A DNA stretch of 6,217 nt, taken from the NCBI GenBank assembly GCA_003526435.1, contig DPWF01000287.1, positions 1 through 6,217 on the forward strand, read 5' to 3'. Every line of letters begins with the position of its first letter. Positions within the stretch are counted from its first letter, which is position 1. The notes under the pieces were generated by a model. It saw nothing but the letters and a program-made list of their open reading frames with translations. It was not told where the DNA came from and made no database searches. The DNA comes from Chitinophagaceae bacterium. Its GTDB lineage: Bacteria > Bacteroidota > Bacteroidia > Chitinophagales > Chitinophagaceae. Position numbers and translations under genes: made by a program. Shown piece by piece: positions 1-6,196 of this stretch.

Positions 1-1239
1 GTATTACAGGCGGGTTACCATTATGGTGATACTACCGAGTCGTTTACCACACGATATAAAGTGGAGAAGGCCAAAATGAATCCAGGTGTGTATCGCAGCA
101 TCATGGGTAACCAGGCTTTATCGATGGGGTTGATTGCAGCGAGTGATAAAAGCGGCCTGCCAATTTTCCTGGGAACATACCCGATTACACCTGCTTCTGA
201 TATTCTGCATGAACTGAGTAAACACAAAGCATTCGGCATTCGTACTTTTCAGGCAGAAGATGAAATAGCAGGTATTACCTCTGCTATTGGTGCAAGCTAT
301 GGTGGTTCGTTGGGTATCACTACTACATCGGGTCCGGGAATGGCACTGAAAACAGAAGCCATGGGATTGGCTGTGATGCTAGAGATACCACTAATCATTA
401 TTAATATCCAGCGTGGCGGACCTTCAACAGGGTTACCCACCAAAACAGAACAGAGTGATCTGCTGCAGGCATATTATGGAAGAAACGGTGAATGTCCAAT
501 GCCTGTTATTGCTTCTTCTACACCAAGCGATTGTTTTGATGTAGCCTATGAAGCGGTACGCATTGCTGTACAACATATGACACCTGTTATTTTATTGAGT
601 GACGGATATATTGCCAATGGTGCAGAACCCTGGAAGTTCCCATCATCAGCCGATCTCCAACCGATAAAAGTGGAGTTCAAAAAAGGACTGGCTGAAGGAG
701 AAGAAAAATTCATGCCCTATAAACGCGATGAAAAACTGGTGCGTCCATGGGCAGTACCTGGTACACCCGGATTGGAGCACCGCATTGGTGGTCTTGAAAA
801 ACAGGATGTTACCGGTAATGTAAACTATGAACCAGAGAATCACCAGCACATGGTGAAAACCCGACAGGCCAAAGTAGATAAGATAGCAGATTATATTCCA
901 TTACAAACATTAGATAACGGACCCGAAAAAGGAAAAGTATTGATACTGGGCTGGGGGTCAACTTATGGTGCCATTAAAAGTGCTGTAGTGGAATTACTGG
1001 CAGAGGGCATTGAAGTGAGTCACGCGCATATCCGCTACCTCAGACCTTTCCCTAAAAATCTGGGAGAGATCATCGGTAATTTTGAACATGTACTCATTCC
1101 TGAAATCAATAACGGACAACTCATTAAAATCATCCGCGACCAATACCTGGTCGATGCCAAAGGGTACAATAAAATCATGGGCATACCTATTACCAAAGGT
1201 GAGTTGGTGACGGCGGTGAAGGAATTGATTAAGCAATAA
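1..1239 (+). CDS. korA: 2-oxoacid:ferredoxin oxidoreductase alpha subunit (KorA-like), 3' part
   Basis: The frame is open from the first base, so the gene starts outside the window; the GTG at 61 and ATG at 76 are internal codons. The visible 412 residues match the alpha part of fused gamma-alpha KorA-type subunits, normally about 600 residues. These enzymes oxidatively decarboxylate a 2-oxoacid (often 2-oxoglutarate) with CoA and thiamine diphosphate, reducing ferredoxin in the cytoplasm. Seen: the pyrimidine-binding domain from about nt 91 to 660, with YPITPASD (nt 178-201), TTTSGPG (nt 319-339), RGGPSTGLPTKTEQ (nt 412-453) and LLSDGYIANGAEPW; the PGTPGLEHRIGG segment (nt 757-792); and a C-terminal domain with LGWGSTYGAI (nt 946-975) and PEINNGQL. 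The TPP-binding beta subunit, usually the adjacent gene, is not downstream here. It may lie upstream or elsewhere. Substrate specificity cannot be read from this part; the family call is firm. Confidence 0.93.
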   Translation, partial: VLQAGYHYGDTTESFTTRYKVEKAKMNPGVYRSIMGNQALSMGLIAASDKSGLPIFLGTYPITPASDILHELSKHKAFGIRTFQAEDEIAGITSAIGASYGGSLGITTTSGPGMALKTEAMGLAVMLEIPLIIINIQRGGPSTGLPTKTEQSDLLQAYYGRNGECPMPVIASSTPSDCFDVAYEAVRIAVQHMTPVILLSDGYIANGAEPWKFPSSADLQPIKVEFKKGLAEGEEKFMPYKRDEKLVRPWAVPGTPGLEHRIGGLEKQDVTGNVNYEPENHQHMVKTRQAKVDKIADYIPLQTLDNGPEKGKVLILGWGSTYGAIKSAVVELLAEGIEVSHAHIRYLRPFPKNLGEIIGNFEHVLIPEINNGQLIKIIRDQYLVDAKGYNKIMGIPITKGELVTAVKELIKQ

Positions 1240-1315
1240 TTCAAAAGCCAAAATTCAAAAGCCAAAATTCAAAAAATCATACCCTGCTTTTGAATTTTGG
1301 CTTTTGAATTTTTAA
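1240..1315. repeat. Heptamer array folded as a 25-bp perfect inverted repeat; possible terminator
   Basis: Immediately after the korA stop come five 7-base units alternating TTCAAAA and GCCAAAA (1240-1274), a 13-base spacer, then the reverse complements TTTTGAA, TTTTGGC, TTTTGAA and TTTTTAA (1288-1315). Positions 1250-1274 and 1288-1312 are perfectly complementary over 25 bp. The transcript would form a long AU-rich hairpin ending in a short U run, so it could end or protect the korA mRNA. The stem is far more A+T-rich than a normal intrinsic terminator and the repeat structure may be its main property, so the terminator role is inferred. Confidence 0.8.
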
Positions 1316-1329
1316 TTCTGATTTGCCCG

Positions 1330-1665
1330 ATGCATATAGAAGATCTCCGCAATTATGTGCTTTCGCTTCCAGATGTGGAAGAGACTACTCCTTTTGGGCC
1401 CGATACCTTAGTGTATAAAATTAATGGGAAAATATTTTTCCTGATGGGGCTTGATAATGAAACGGTTCAGTTTAATGTAAAATGTGATCCTGACAGGGCA
1501 GTGGAATTAAGAGAAGAATTTCCGCAATCGGTATTGCCGGGTTATCATATGAACAAGAAGCATTGGAATACCATTATGGTAGACGGTGTTTTATCTACCC
1601 GCCTATTGAAAGAGATGATTGATCATTCGTATCAACTGGTGGCGGGAAAGAAACGCAAAAGGTGA
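1330..1665 (+). CDS. MmcQ/YjbR family protein
   Basis: A 111-residue protein of the MmcQ/YjbR family, small cytoplasmic proteins with a CyaY-like fold often annotated as DNA-binding; the biological role is not established. Seen: the N-terminal helix MHIEDLRNYVLSLP, then VEETTPFGPDTLVYKI and GKIFFLM (residues 17-39), the KCDPDRAVELREEF segment (51-64) and the family's most recognisable stretch, PGYHMNKKHWNTI (70-82). A C-terminal helix (about 91-104) precedes the basic tail KKRKR. The length matches the family, so it is complete. The frame extends upstream to a TTG at 1297, but that extension is read from the repeat hairpin; the ATG at 1330 starts exactly where homology should begin. No clear Shine-Dalgarno precedes it. 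It lies 90 bp after korA, separated by the hairpin, so co-transcription is uncertain. Confidence 0.9.
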   Translation: MHIEDLRNYVLSLPDVEETTPFGPDTLVYKINGKIFFLMGLDNETVQFNVKCDPDRAVELREEFPQSVLPGYHMNKKHWNTIMVDGVLSTRLLKEMIDHSYQLVAGKKRKR

Positions 1666-1675
1666 AATAGGAGAA

Positions 1676-1756
1676 TTCTGTGCTTTTCTGTGTATTCAGT
1701 AGCAACTGCATTGTTTAGATAAAATATTGCCACTGAATACACAGAAGGTCACAGAA
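1676..1756. repeat. Long imperfect inverted repeat in the convergent gap
   Basis: Positions 1676-1700 pair with 1732-1756: 22 of 25 bases are complementary, with three adjacent mismatches in the middle, and a few more pairs extend inward. The cores are TCTGTGTATTCAGT and ACTGAATACACAGA. Each arm is itself two roughly 10-base units built on TTCTGTG or its complement CACAGAA. The element begins 10 bases after the stop of the YjbR-family gene and ends 14 bases before the stop of the facing small gene. It could form a hairpin at the 3' end of both transcripts. No U tract follows it in the plus direction, so terminator function is only a guess; an interspersed repeat is equally likely. Confidence 0.75.
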
Positions 1757-1770
1757 AAAAATTTCCTCTC

Positions 1771-1932
1771 TCACTCCTCCTCTTTAGCTCCCGCAGCAAA
1801 GATTTGATCTACCGCTCCGCCGAGCATCGGGAATTTTTCTTTTACAAAACCAGCAATCGTTGCCACAGCTTTCTGTGCCTGTTCGGGGGTTAAACCTGCT
1901 TCTGCAGTTAATCTTTGAATGAGTTCGTTCAT
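1771..1932 (-). CDS. Small helical hypothetical protein (53 aa)
   Basis: I do not recognise a named family with confidence. The 53-residue product begins MNELIQRLTAEAGLTPEQAQ, continues with a second helix (about 18-32) and the segment KEKFPMLGGAVDQIF (31-45), and ends in an acidic tail, AKEEE. The pattern of two or three short amphipathic helices with GLTPEQA at a helix start resembles small proteins related to DUF2267/DUF2780, which have no settled role. No signal peptide or membrane segment is visible, so it is probably cytoplasmic. The ATG at 1932 is preferred over an upstream ATG at 1968, because the added 12 residues would be encoded by the heptamer array and look like non-protein sequence. 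There is no Shine-Dalgarno. It points the same way as the SLBB gene upstream but is 213 bp away, behind a possible terminator. Confidence 0.7.
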   Translation of the reverse strand: MNELIQRLTAEAGLTPEQAQKAVATIAGFVKEKFPMLGGAVDQIFAAGAKEEE

Positions 1933-1942
1933 GATAATAGTC

Positions 1943-1984
1943 GTGAATGGTGAATGGTCAATAGTCAATAGTGAGTAGTGAGTG
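1943..1984. repeat. Heptamer tandem array upstream of the small gene
   Basis: Six consecutive 7-base units read on the plus strand: GTGAATG twice, GTCAATA twice, then GTGAGTA and GTGAGTG. Units differ by one to three bases and occur in similar pairs, as expected from slippage or local duplication. The array ends 10 bases before the minus-strand start codon at 1932, so it occupies the leader where a ribosome binding site would normally lie. Confidence 0.85.
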
Positions 1985-2011
1985 GCTTTACTAAATAGGG
2001 TTTAGTCCCTC

Positions 2012-2045
2012 AAAAAAAATAATGTCTATCTCGCCTGAGGCGAGA
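2012..2045 (-). terminator. Possible intrinsic terminator of the SLBB gene
   Basis: Read on the minus strand, a GC-rich 7-bp stem (TCTCGCC and GGCGAGA, plus-strand 2029-2035 and 2039-2045) with a 3-base loop is followed, after 9 bases, by a run of eight T (2019-2012). It lies about 100 bases past the SLBB stop. The gap between stem and T run makes it weaker than a standard intrinsic terminator. The near-palindrome could also be an independent repeat. Confidence 0.45.
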
Positions 2046-2086
2046 CTAATACATCCCACCCCTTCAAAATCCAACAATCTCTCCCT

Positions 2087-2142
2087 ATTCCTTATATCTT
2101 GTTCCTTGTTTCCTGTCCCCTGTTTCTTATTCCTTATTCCTC
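2087..2142. repeat. Heptamer tandem array at the 3' end of the SLBB gene
   Basis: Eight consecutive 7-base units on the plus strand: ATTCCTT, ATATCTT, GTTCCTT, GTTTCCT, GTCCCCT, GTTTCTT, ATTCCTT, ATTCCTC. The consensus is RTTCCTT and the phase is unbroken over 56 bases. It starts 3 bases after the minus-strand stop codon (2146-2148), so the SLBB transcript would carry a purine-rich AAGGAAY tract directly behind the coding region. Confidence 0.82.
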
Positions 2143-2145
2143 TGT

Positions 2146-4581
2146 TTACTTACTTGTATTCACCAACACAATCGCCAGCCCCAGTAGTGAAGTCAATCCT
2201 GAAATCAATCCAACGGCCTCACCCGTCGATAATTTTTTTCTATCCGATTTGGAGGGAATATATACTTCGGCACCCGTTTTCAGATCCGGGTAAGACCTGA
2301 AGAACAGAAACTTTCTTGTAGTCCTCACTTCGAGATTTGCATACACCACATAAGCATGTTTGCGGGCAGCATTCACTGCAAAACCGCCCGACTCTCTCAC
2401 TGCTTCTTTCAATGTTAATCCATCCCTGTAAATAATCTGTTTGGGCAGGTTCACCATCCCAAAAGTCTGGATAGTCTGTAAAGATTTGGGTATCTTAATG
2501 ATATCTCCTTCTTCCAGAAATACATCATCACTACCACCTTTATTGGCCAGGGCATCCGATAAACGGATACTCATCGGTTTTTGCTGGGCCGACAGGGTTT
2601 TGAGTAAACTACTATCCCCCCCCTCAACCGATATCATATTCCTACCACTCTGTTGGTTAATCAAGCGGGCCTTACTACCTAATAAAGCAGCATCGGATGA
2701 TGTTACACCTACATAAGTATTTCTGATCAGCACAGCACCTTCTGCAAAGGCTGAAGATTTCAACCCACCCGAACGGGTAATGATATCTGATAAGCGTTCA
2801 TTTTTGGAAGAGAGGGTATAAGTGCCGGGATAAAATACTTCCCCTTCTATACTAACCGTAATCTGTTCCTTGTATACAGGCAATCTGCGAATCGCAACAA
2901 TATCAAATGGTTTGAGTTCAAATTGAAGATCGGCTGCTTTATCAAGGCTGATCTCTTTAATGACTGCATAAGAAACTGTATCCGCTTCTGTTCCTGAAAC
3001 AGATAAGCGACGGGATATTTCAATCTTTTGTTTGGCAGCCCCTTCCCTGTATCCATTGGCGAGCAGCACCAGGTCCTGGACACGCATATTTTCAAAATAC
3101 TCATAGGTACCGGGTTTATTCACTTCCCCATTAATATCCACCGTATATCGCTCACGCAGATCCGTTGCTTTGAAAATATGAACCGAATCTTCTCTTTGCA
3201 GACTCAGGTTAAAACTCCCTTTCATCACTTCATGTACACTAAATGGTATCAAAGATGCTGTGAGGTCCGATTTCAACCTGCGTAGTATCCCTCTTTCCAG
3301 GTAAGCATCTTCACGTAAACCTGCCAGCTTGAGTAGTTCATTCAAATCTTTTGCCTGCTGAAGACCATAAGCGCCAGTGTGGTACAAGGCACCCGTTGCC
3401 CATACACGATTGGTGTAGAAAGAGGGCAGAGAATCCACTGTTAGGGTATCACCGGAAGATAACTGGAACTGACGGAGACCAGCAGCCGGAACGGTAAAGA
3501 TTTCTCTTTGCGCGGCACCCAGTCTGGTGACCCTTACCCTTTCCTTAAAAGCTACATCCGCAAATCCACCTGCATATTGAATCAGGTCTGCAGCCGTTTC
3601 TCCTGCTTTCAGATCAAAGATCGCCGGTTTTTTCAGCGCACCTTTCATCGCCACACGAGTAATATAAGTTCCCACCCTGATCACATCATCATCCTGTAAC
3701 AATCGGTTTTTACTCAGGTCACCTTTCAGCAGAAAATCATATAAATCGAATTCTGTCACCACTTTACCGCCACGCAACAATTCTATTTTACGAAAAGAGC
3801 CAATATCATTCGGACCACCAGAGGCATACAAAGCATTCATTAAAGTGGCGAGAGCAGAAATGGTATAAGTACCCGGACGGCGTACTTCACCGAGTAAGGT
3901 AACCTGTATACTCCTTATTTGACCCACAGATACCTGAACTGCCACCGAACCGCTGGCTATACCCGGGTAAATTTTGGTCAGCGCTTTTTTAATTTTTATA
4001 CGGGCATCATCCACCGACAAACCCGCTACTTTAATAGGACCCAGATTGGGGAACCTGATATCACCTTCGGTGGTTACTTTCAGTTTTTTAGTCACATCAG
4101 ATACGCCATACACATCAATGACCAACTGATCATTTACACCGATAATGTATTGTGATGGGGTGGCTATAGAAAGATTGGGCTCAAAGCTAAGATCTACGTT
4201 ATCAAAAATCTCAGACCCAAAAACAGTTAAAGCACCCGATGAATCTTTGGCACGAATAGAAGGTCCTTTGGTAGATACTTTATTACGTAGCACATAGCTA
4301 TCGGTCTTATTACTATAAGCCAGTTGTCCGCTGGCCACTGAAGGATCTAACAAAGCAATTCTTTTTTTGAGCAATAAAATCTGGTCACTCGCCAGACCGG
4401 CTTCTTTGGCTTTTGCTTCCAATTCAGCCTCACTTAAGCCGATCAGGTTATACTTGGTAGCCAGTTGAATCAATTGTTCATCCGACAGGCTTTCAATATT
4501 CACTGGCAGTCCCTGTGCGCCTGCCAGTAGCTGGGAACACATAAAAAGCATTACAATCAATCCTCTTACAATCATTTTCAT
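2146..4581 (-). CDS. SLBB-domain polysaccharide export protein (Wza-like, six SLBB repeats)
   Basis: An 811-residue exported protein of the Wza/polysaccharide export family, whose members form outer-membrane or periplasmic channels for capsule or exopolysaccharide. Seen: a Sec signal peptide (residues 1 to about 23; basic MKMIVRG, hydrophobic core, likely cut at AGA/QG); a helical charged region (31-80); the Poly_export domain (about 141-219, IIGVNDQLVIDVYG onward); then six SLBB-type repeats near 225-258 (LGEVRRPGTYTIS), 307-343, 391-424, 479-514 (INGEVNKPGTYEY), 574-610 (IEGEVFYPGTYTL) and 703-737; and a C-terminal hydrophobic helix (786-807), the place where Wza crosses the outer membrane. 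E. coli Wza has fewer SLBB domains and about 380 residues; long multi-SLBB forms are common in Bacteroidetes. Cys15 lacks a proper lipobox, so it is probably not a lipoprotein. AAGGA five bases upstream supports the ATG at 4581. No polymerase, flippase, Wzc-type kinase or glycosyltransferase gene is adjacent. Confidence 0.93.
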   Translation of the reverse strand: MKMIVRGLIVMLFMCSQLLAGAQGLPVNIESLSDEQLIQLATKYNLIGLSEAELEAKAKEAGLASDQILLLKKRIALLDPSVASGQLAYSNKTDSYVLRNKVSTKGPSIRAKDSSGALTVFGSEIFDNVDLSFEPNLSIATPSQYIIGVNDQLVIDVYGVSDVTKKLKVTTEGDIRFPNLGPIKVAGLSVDDARIKIKKALTKIYPGIASGSVAVQVSVGQIRSIQVTLLGEVRRPGTYTISALATLMNALYASGGPNDIGSFRKIELLRGGKVVTEFDLYDFLLKGDLSKNRLLQDDDVIRVGTYITRVAMKGALKKPAIFDLKAGETAADLIQYAGGFADVAFKERVRVTRLGAAQREIFTVPAAGLRQFQLSSGDTLTVDSLPSFYTNRVWATGALYHTGAYGLQQAKDLNELLKLAGLREDAYLERGILRRLKSDLTASLIPFSVHEVMKGSFNLSLQREDSVHIFKATDLRERYTVDINGEVNKPGTYEYFENMRVQDLVLLANGYREGAAKQKIEISRRLSVSGTEADTVSYAVIKEISLDKAADLQFELKPFDIVAIRRLPVYKEQITVSIEGEVFYPGTYTLSSKNERLSDIITRSGGLKSSAFAEGAVLIRNTYVGVTSSDAALLGSKARLINQQSGRNMISVEGGDSSLLKTLSAQQKPMSIRLSDALANKGGSDDVFLEEGDIIKIPKSLQTIQTFGMVNLPKQIIYRDGLTLKEAVRESGGFAVNAARKHAYVVYANLEVRTTRKFLFFRSYPDLKTGAEVYIPSKSDRKKLSTGEAVGLISGLTSLLGLAIVLVNTSK

Positions 4582-4586
4582 ACGTA

Positions 4587-4591
4587 TCCTT
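4587..4591 (-). promoter_or_regulatory. Ribosome binding site of the SLBB gene
   Basis: AAGGA on the minus strand, five bases before the ATG at 4581. It is the clearest Shine-Dalgarno-like site in the window and favours the first ATG over the in-frame one at residue 3. Confidence 0.5.
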
Positions 4592-4597
4592 GAGTAT

Positions 4598-4629
4598 CAA
4601 ATATCAGCAATCTTAATTTAATGCCCAAA
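4598..4629 (-). promoter_or_regulatory. Candidate Bacteroidetes-type promoter for the SLBB gene
   Basis: On the minus strand, TTTG (plus 4626-4629) is followed after 20 bases by GATATTTG (plus 4598-4605), which matches the Bacteroidetes -7 consensus TAnnTTTG in 7 of 8 positions. The spacing fits the known -33/-7 arrangement. Initiation would fall near 4592-4595, giving a leader of only about 12 bases that still holds the AAGGA. This is inferred from sequence alone. Confidence 0.45.
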
Positions 4630-4721
4630 ATGAGGGCCGATCTCACCTTGGCAGGATAAGTGTCAGGTAATACACTGTATTAGCCTCAAGCCCTGGTGTG
4701 TAGTCATACAAACAACCTTGG

Positions 4722-4792
4722 TCCTGAGCTTGTTGATGGGAGATCCTTCCTCGCAATTTCCGATCGAAGATCGGAATGCTCGTCAGGATGAC
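4722..4792. repeat. REP-like interspersed hairpin element
   Basis: The core is a perfect 8-bp stem, TTCCGATC and GATCGGAA (4758-4765 and 4769-4776), with a 3-base loop. Flanking it are imperfectly paired arms, GATCCTTCCTCGCA on the left and TGCTCGTCAGGATGAC on the right. Read on the minus strand it begins GTCATCCTGACGAGC and ends GAAGGATCTCCC, a layout like short palindromic interspersed repeats that recur in many bacterial genomes. The adjacent TCCTGAGCTTGTTGA (4722-4736) looks like part of a related repeat. It lies between two genes, and no transposase is visible. The family assignment is from memory of similar sequences, not a search. Confidence 0.55.
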
Positions 4793-4814
4793 GGGTCGAG
4801 AGAGATAAAACCAA

Positions 4815-4845
4815 CTGTGATGATTGGCTTTACCAATCATCACAG
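4815..4845 (-). terminator. Terminator-like hairpin behind inositol-3-phosphate synthase
   Basis: A 13-bp perfect inverted repeat, CTGTGATGATTGG (4815-4827) and CCAATCATCACAG (4833-4845), with a 5-base loop. It begins 18 bases after the minus-strand stop codon of the synthase and is followed in that direction by TTGGTTTTATC, a broken T tract. Position and stem strength fit an intrinsic terminator separating the synthase from the SLBB gene. Confidence 0.65.
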
Positions 4846-4863
4846 CAAAAATTCAAATGCTAT

Positions 4864-6174
4864 TTATTCATATTCAGTTTTACCTTTCTGAAAGGTAAAC
4901 GAAAGCACGTCAATCTTATCCTTCAATAAAATATCGCCATCAAAAAGATGACTGATCTTTTGTTTTTCCGTTATCGGTGTATATACTCTTCTCGCCATTG
5001 CATCACATTCAAACTTGGCGTCTGCAGTCGTCATCTGAACCGGTGGTGTTTTCTGCGACCAGGCCGAGGGTCCGCGCAGATAACCTACAATATCCATTTC
5101 TCTGGCTACCCGGCAGAATCGAATGGCATCCACCACAATACCTCCGCTATTTGGGCTATCCTGAACGGATAAACGTGCGGTGAGTTCATATCTGGCACCA
5201 GCAAAACCATAAGCTACCAGGTCTATATTACAAACCTTATTATCCGTTCCCATATATTCTCCACCCGGACGTTGTACAACCGTTAATGAAGGACCAGCAA
5301 ACATGGTCATCCCTTCCAGTCCTTTTCCGCGCACAATGGACTGACCACTCAGTACATTTTCTTTCGATACATGTTTATCATGTAATCTGGTTTTTTCGGC
5401 CATATTGAGAAAATCGGTATTGGCAGAACGTCCATTGATGATATGTTCCTGACCCTGTGTGGTACCTGCTGCCATATTCATTTGAATGTGCTGTGTAACT
5501 ACCAGGCCTGCATCCATCATACTGCCCTGTAATACTTCTGAGAGGCGGCTGGCCCCATAGCTGGAGCGCATATCACTACCCACAATGGTTACTTTATGTT
5601 GAATGGCCAGTAGTTCCAGTGCTGCGGCATCTTCTGTTGAAATAAAAGTGGGCATACAATTAATCACATGCACCCCTGCTTCAATGGCATTGGTGATATA
5701 CCATTTAGAAGCTTCTTCGGCACCCACAGGCATATAGTTGAGGAGTATATCGACCTTGTGTTTTTTCAACAGTTCTTTATACTCATCGGTATTGATTACA
5801 TGAGCCCTTTTATCTTCCTGAAAGGTAATATCGCCATGGTATCGTTGCATGTGTGGTGCGATTCCATCTAGTGTAGGGCCACGAAAAGTTCTGGCATTGG
5901 TTTCAATACACTGAAATTTAGAAGTAGGATCAATCACCCGCATATTACAGTTGGGCAGGGCGTACAGAGCTTCCTGTAAAAAAGTATCCACTTTACGTGC
6001 ATCAATATCAAACCCCAAAACAAATTCAATATCCTCCGTTTTATATCCTCCAATCTCCGGATACATCAACCCAATGGTATTCTCCGGATTTCTTAGATAA
6101 AATTCAACGCCTTGTACCAGTGCTGATGCACAGGACCCGATGCCTGCAATGGCAACCCTTATTTTAGTAGACAT
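4864..6174 (-). CDS. ino1: Inositol-3-phosphate synthase (Ino1/MIPS)
   Basis: A 436-residue cytoplasmic NAD-dependent enzyme converting glucose 6-phosphate to 1D-myo-inositol 3-phosphate, the first step towards inositol lipids or other inositol compounds. Seen: the N-terminal Rossmann motif VAIAGIGSCASALVQG (7-22); FVLGFDID (51-58); LLNYMPVG (144-151); GSDMRSSYGAS (199-209); NTDFLNMAEKTRLHDKHVSK (252-271), whose lysines 267 and 271 align with catalytic lysines of the family; QDSPNSGGIVVDAIR (338-352); and SAWSQKTPP (370-378) with another conserved lysine. Compared with my recollection of mycobacterial Ino1 it carries about 16 extra residues near 235-250 and has DMRS where DIKS is usual. It is somewhat longer than mycobacterial Ino1 (about 370 residues) but close to the length of Bacteroidetes homologues. 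The ATG at 6174 places the Rossmann motif at the correct distance from the N-terminus. It has its own promoter box and a hairpin downstream. Confidence 0.93.
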   Translation of the reverse strand: MSTKIRVAIAGIGSCASALVQGVEFYLRNPENTIGLMYPEIGGYKTEDIEFVLGFDIDARKVDTFLQEALYALPNCNMRVIDPTSKFQCIETNARTFRGPTLDGIAPHMQRYHGDITFQEDKRAHVINTDEYKELLKKHKVDILLNYMPVGAEEASKWYITNAIEAGVHVINCMPTFISTEDAAALELLAIQHKVTIVGSDMRSSYGASRLSEVLQGSMMDAGLVVTQHIQMNMAAGTTQGQEHIINGRSANTDFLNMAEKTRLHDKHVSKENVLSGQSIVRGKGLEGMTMFAGPSLTVVQRPGGEYMGTDNKVCNIDLVAYGFAGARYELTARLSVQDSPNSGGIVVDAIRFCRVAREMDIVGYLRGPSAWSQKTPPVQMTTADAKFECDAMARRVYTPITEKQKISHLFDGDILLKDKIDVLSFTFQKGKTEYE

Positions 6175-6196
6175 GTGTGTATAATTGAGAAGGCCG

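Noticed and set aside
61..76. GTG at 61 or ATG at 76 as the start of korA
   Set aside because: The frame is open to the window edge and the upstream residues continue a KorA-like linker; the family has a long N-terminal gamma domain that must lie outside the window.
1297..1329. TTG-started N-terminal extension of the YjbR-family protein (MAFEF...)
   Set aside because: The extra 11 residues are translated from the repeat hairpin. The same MAFEF-like words appear in frames on the other strand for the same reason, and the family begins at the ATG at 1330.
1990..2010. Small inverted repeats ACTAAA/TTTAGT and AGGG/CCCT
   Set aside because: Stems of 4-6 bp overlap each other and are expected by chance in DNA of this composition.
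1240..2142. CRISPR array
   Set aside because: The repeats are 7 bases long with no spacers and the units drift in sequence; there is no cas gene.
2022..2300. Plus-strand open frames over the SLBB 3' end and the repeat array
   Set aside because: They are antisense to a well-supported coding region and low in complexity across the heptamer array.
2146..4581. Lipoprotein signal at Cys15 of the SLBB protein
   Set aside because: The residues before Cys15 (L-F-M) do not make an acceptable lipobox, and a signal peptidase I site (AGA/QG) follows the hydrophobic core.
4668..4682. Short palindrome TAATAC-ACT-GTATTA as an operator
   Set aside because: A single 6-bp stem, upstream of the candidate SLBB promoter, with no second copy and no known regulator match; too weak to call.
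4643..4843. A 66-codon minus-strand open frame in the gap between the synthase and SLBB genes
   Set aside because: It runs through the REP-like element and the terminator hairpin, starts inside the hairpin stem, has no family resemblance and would cover most of the intergenic DNA.
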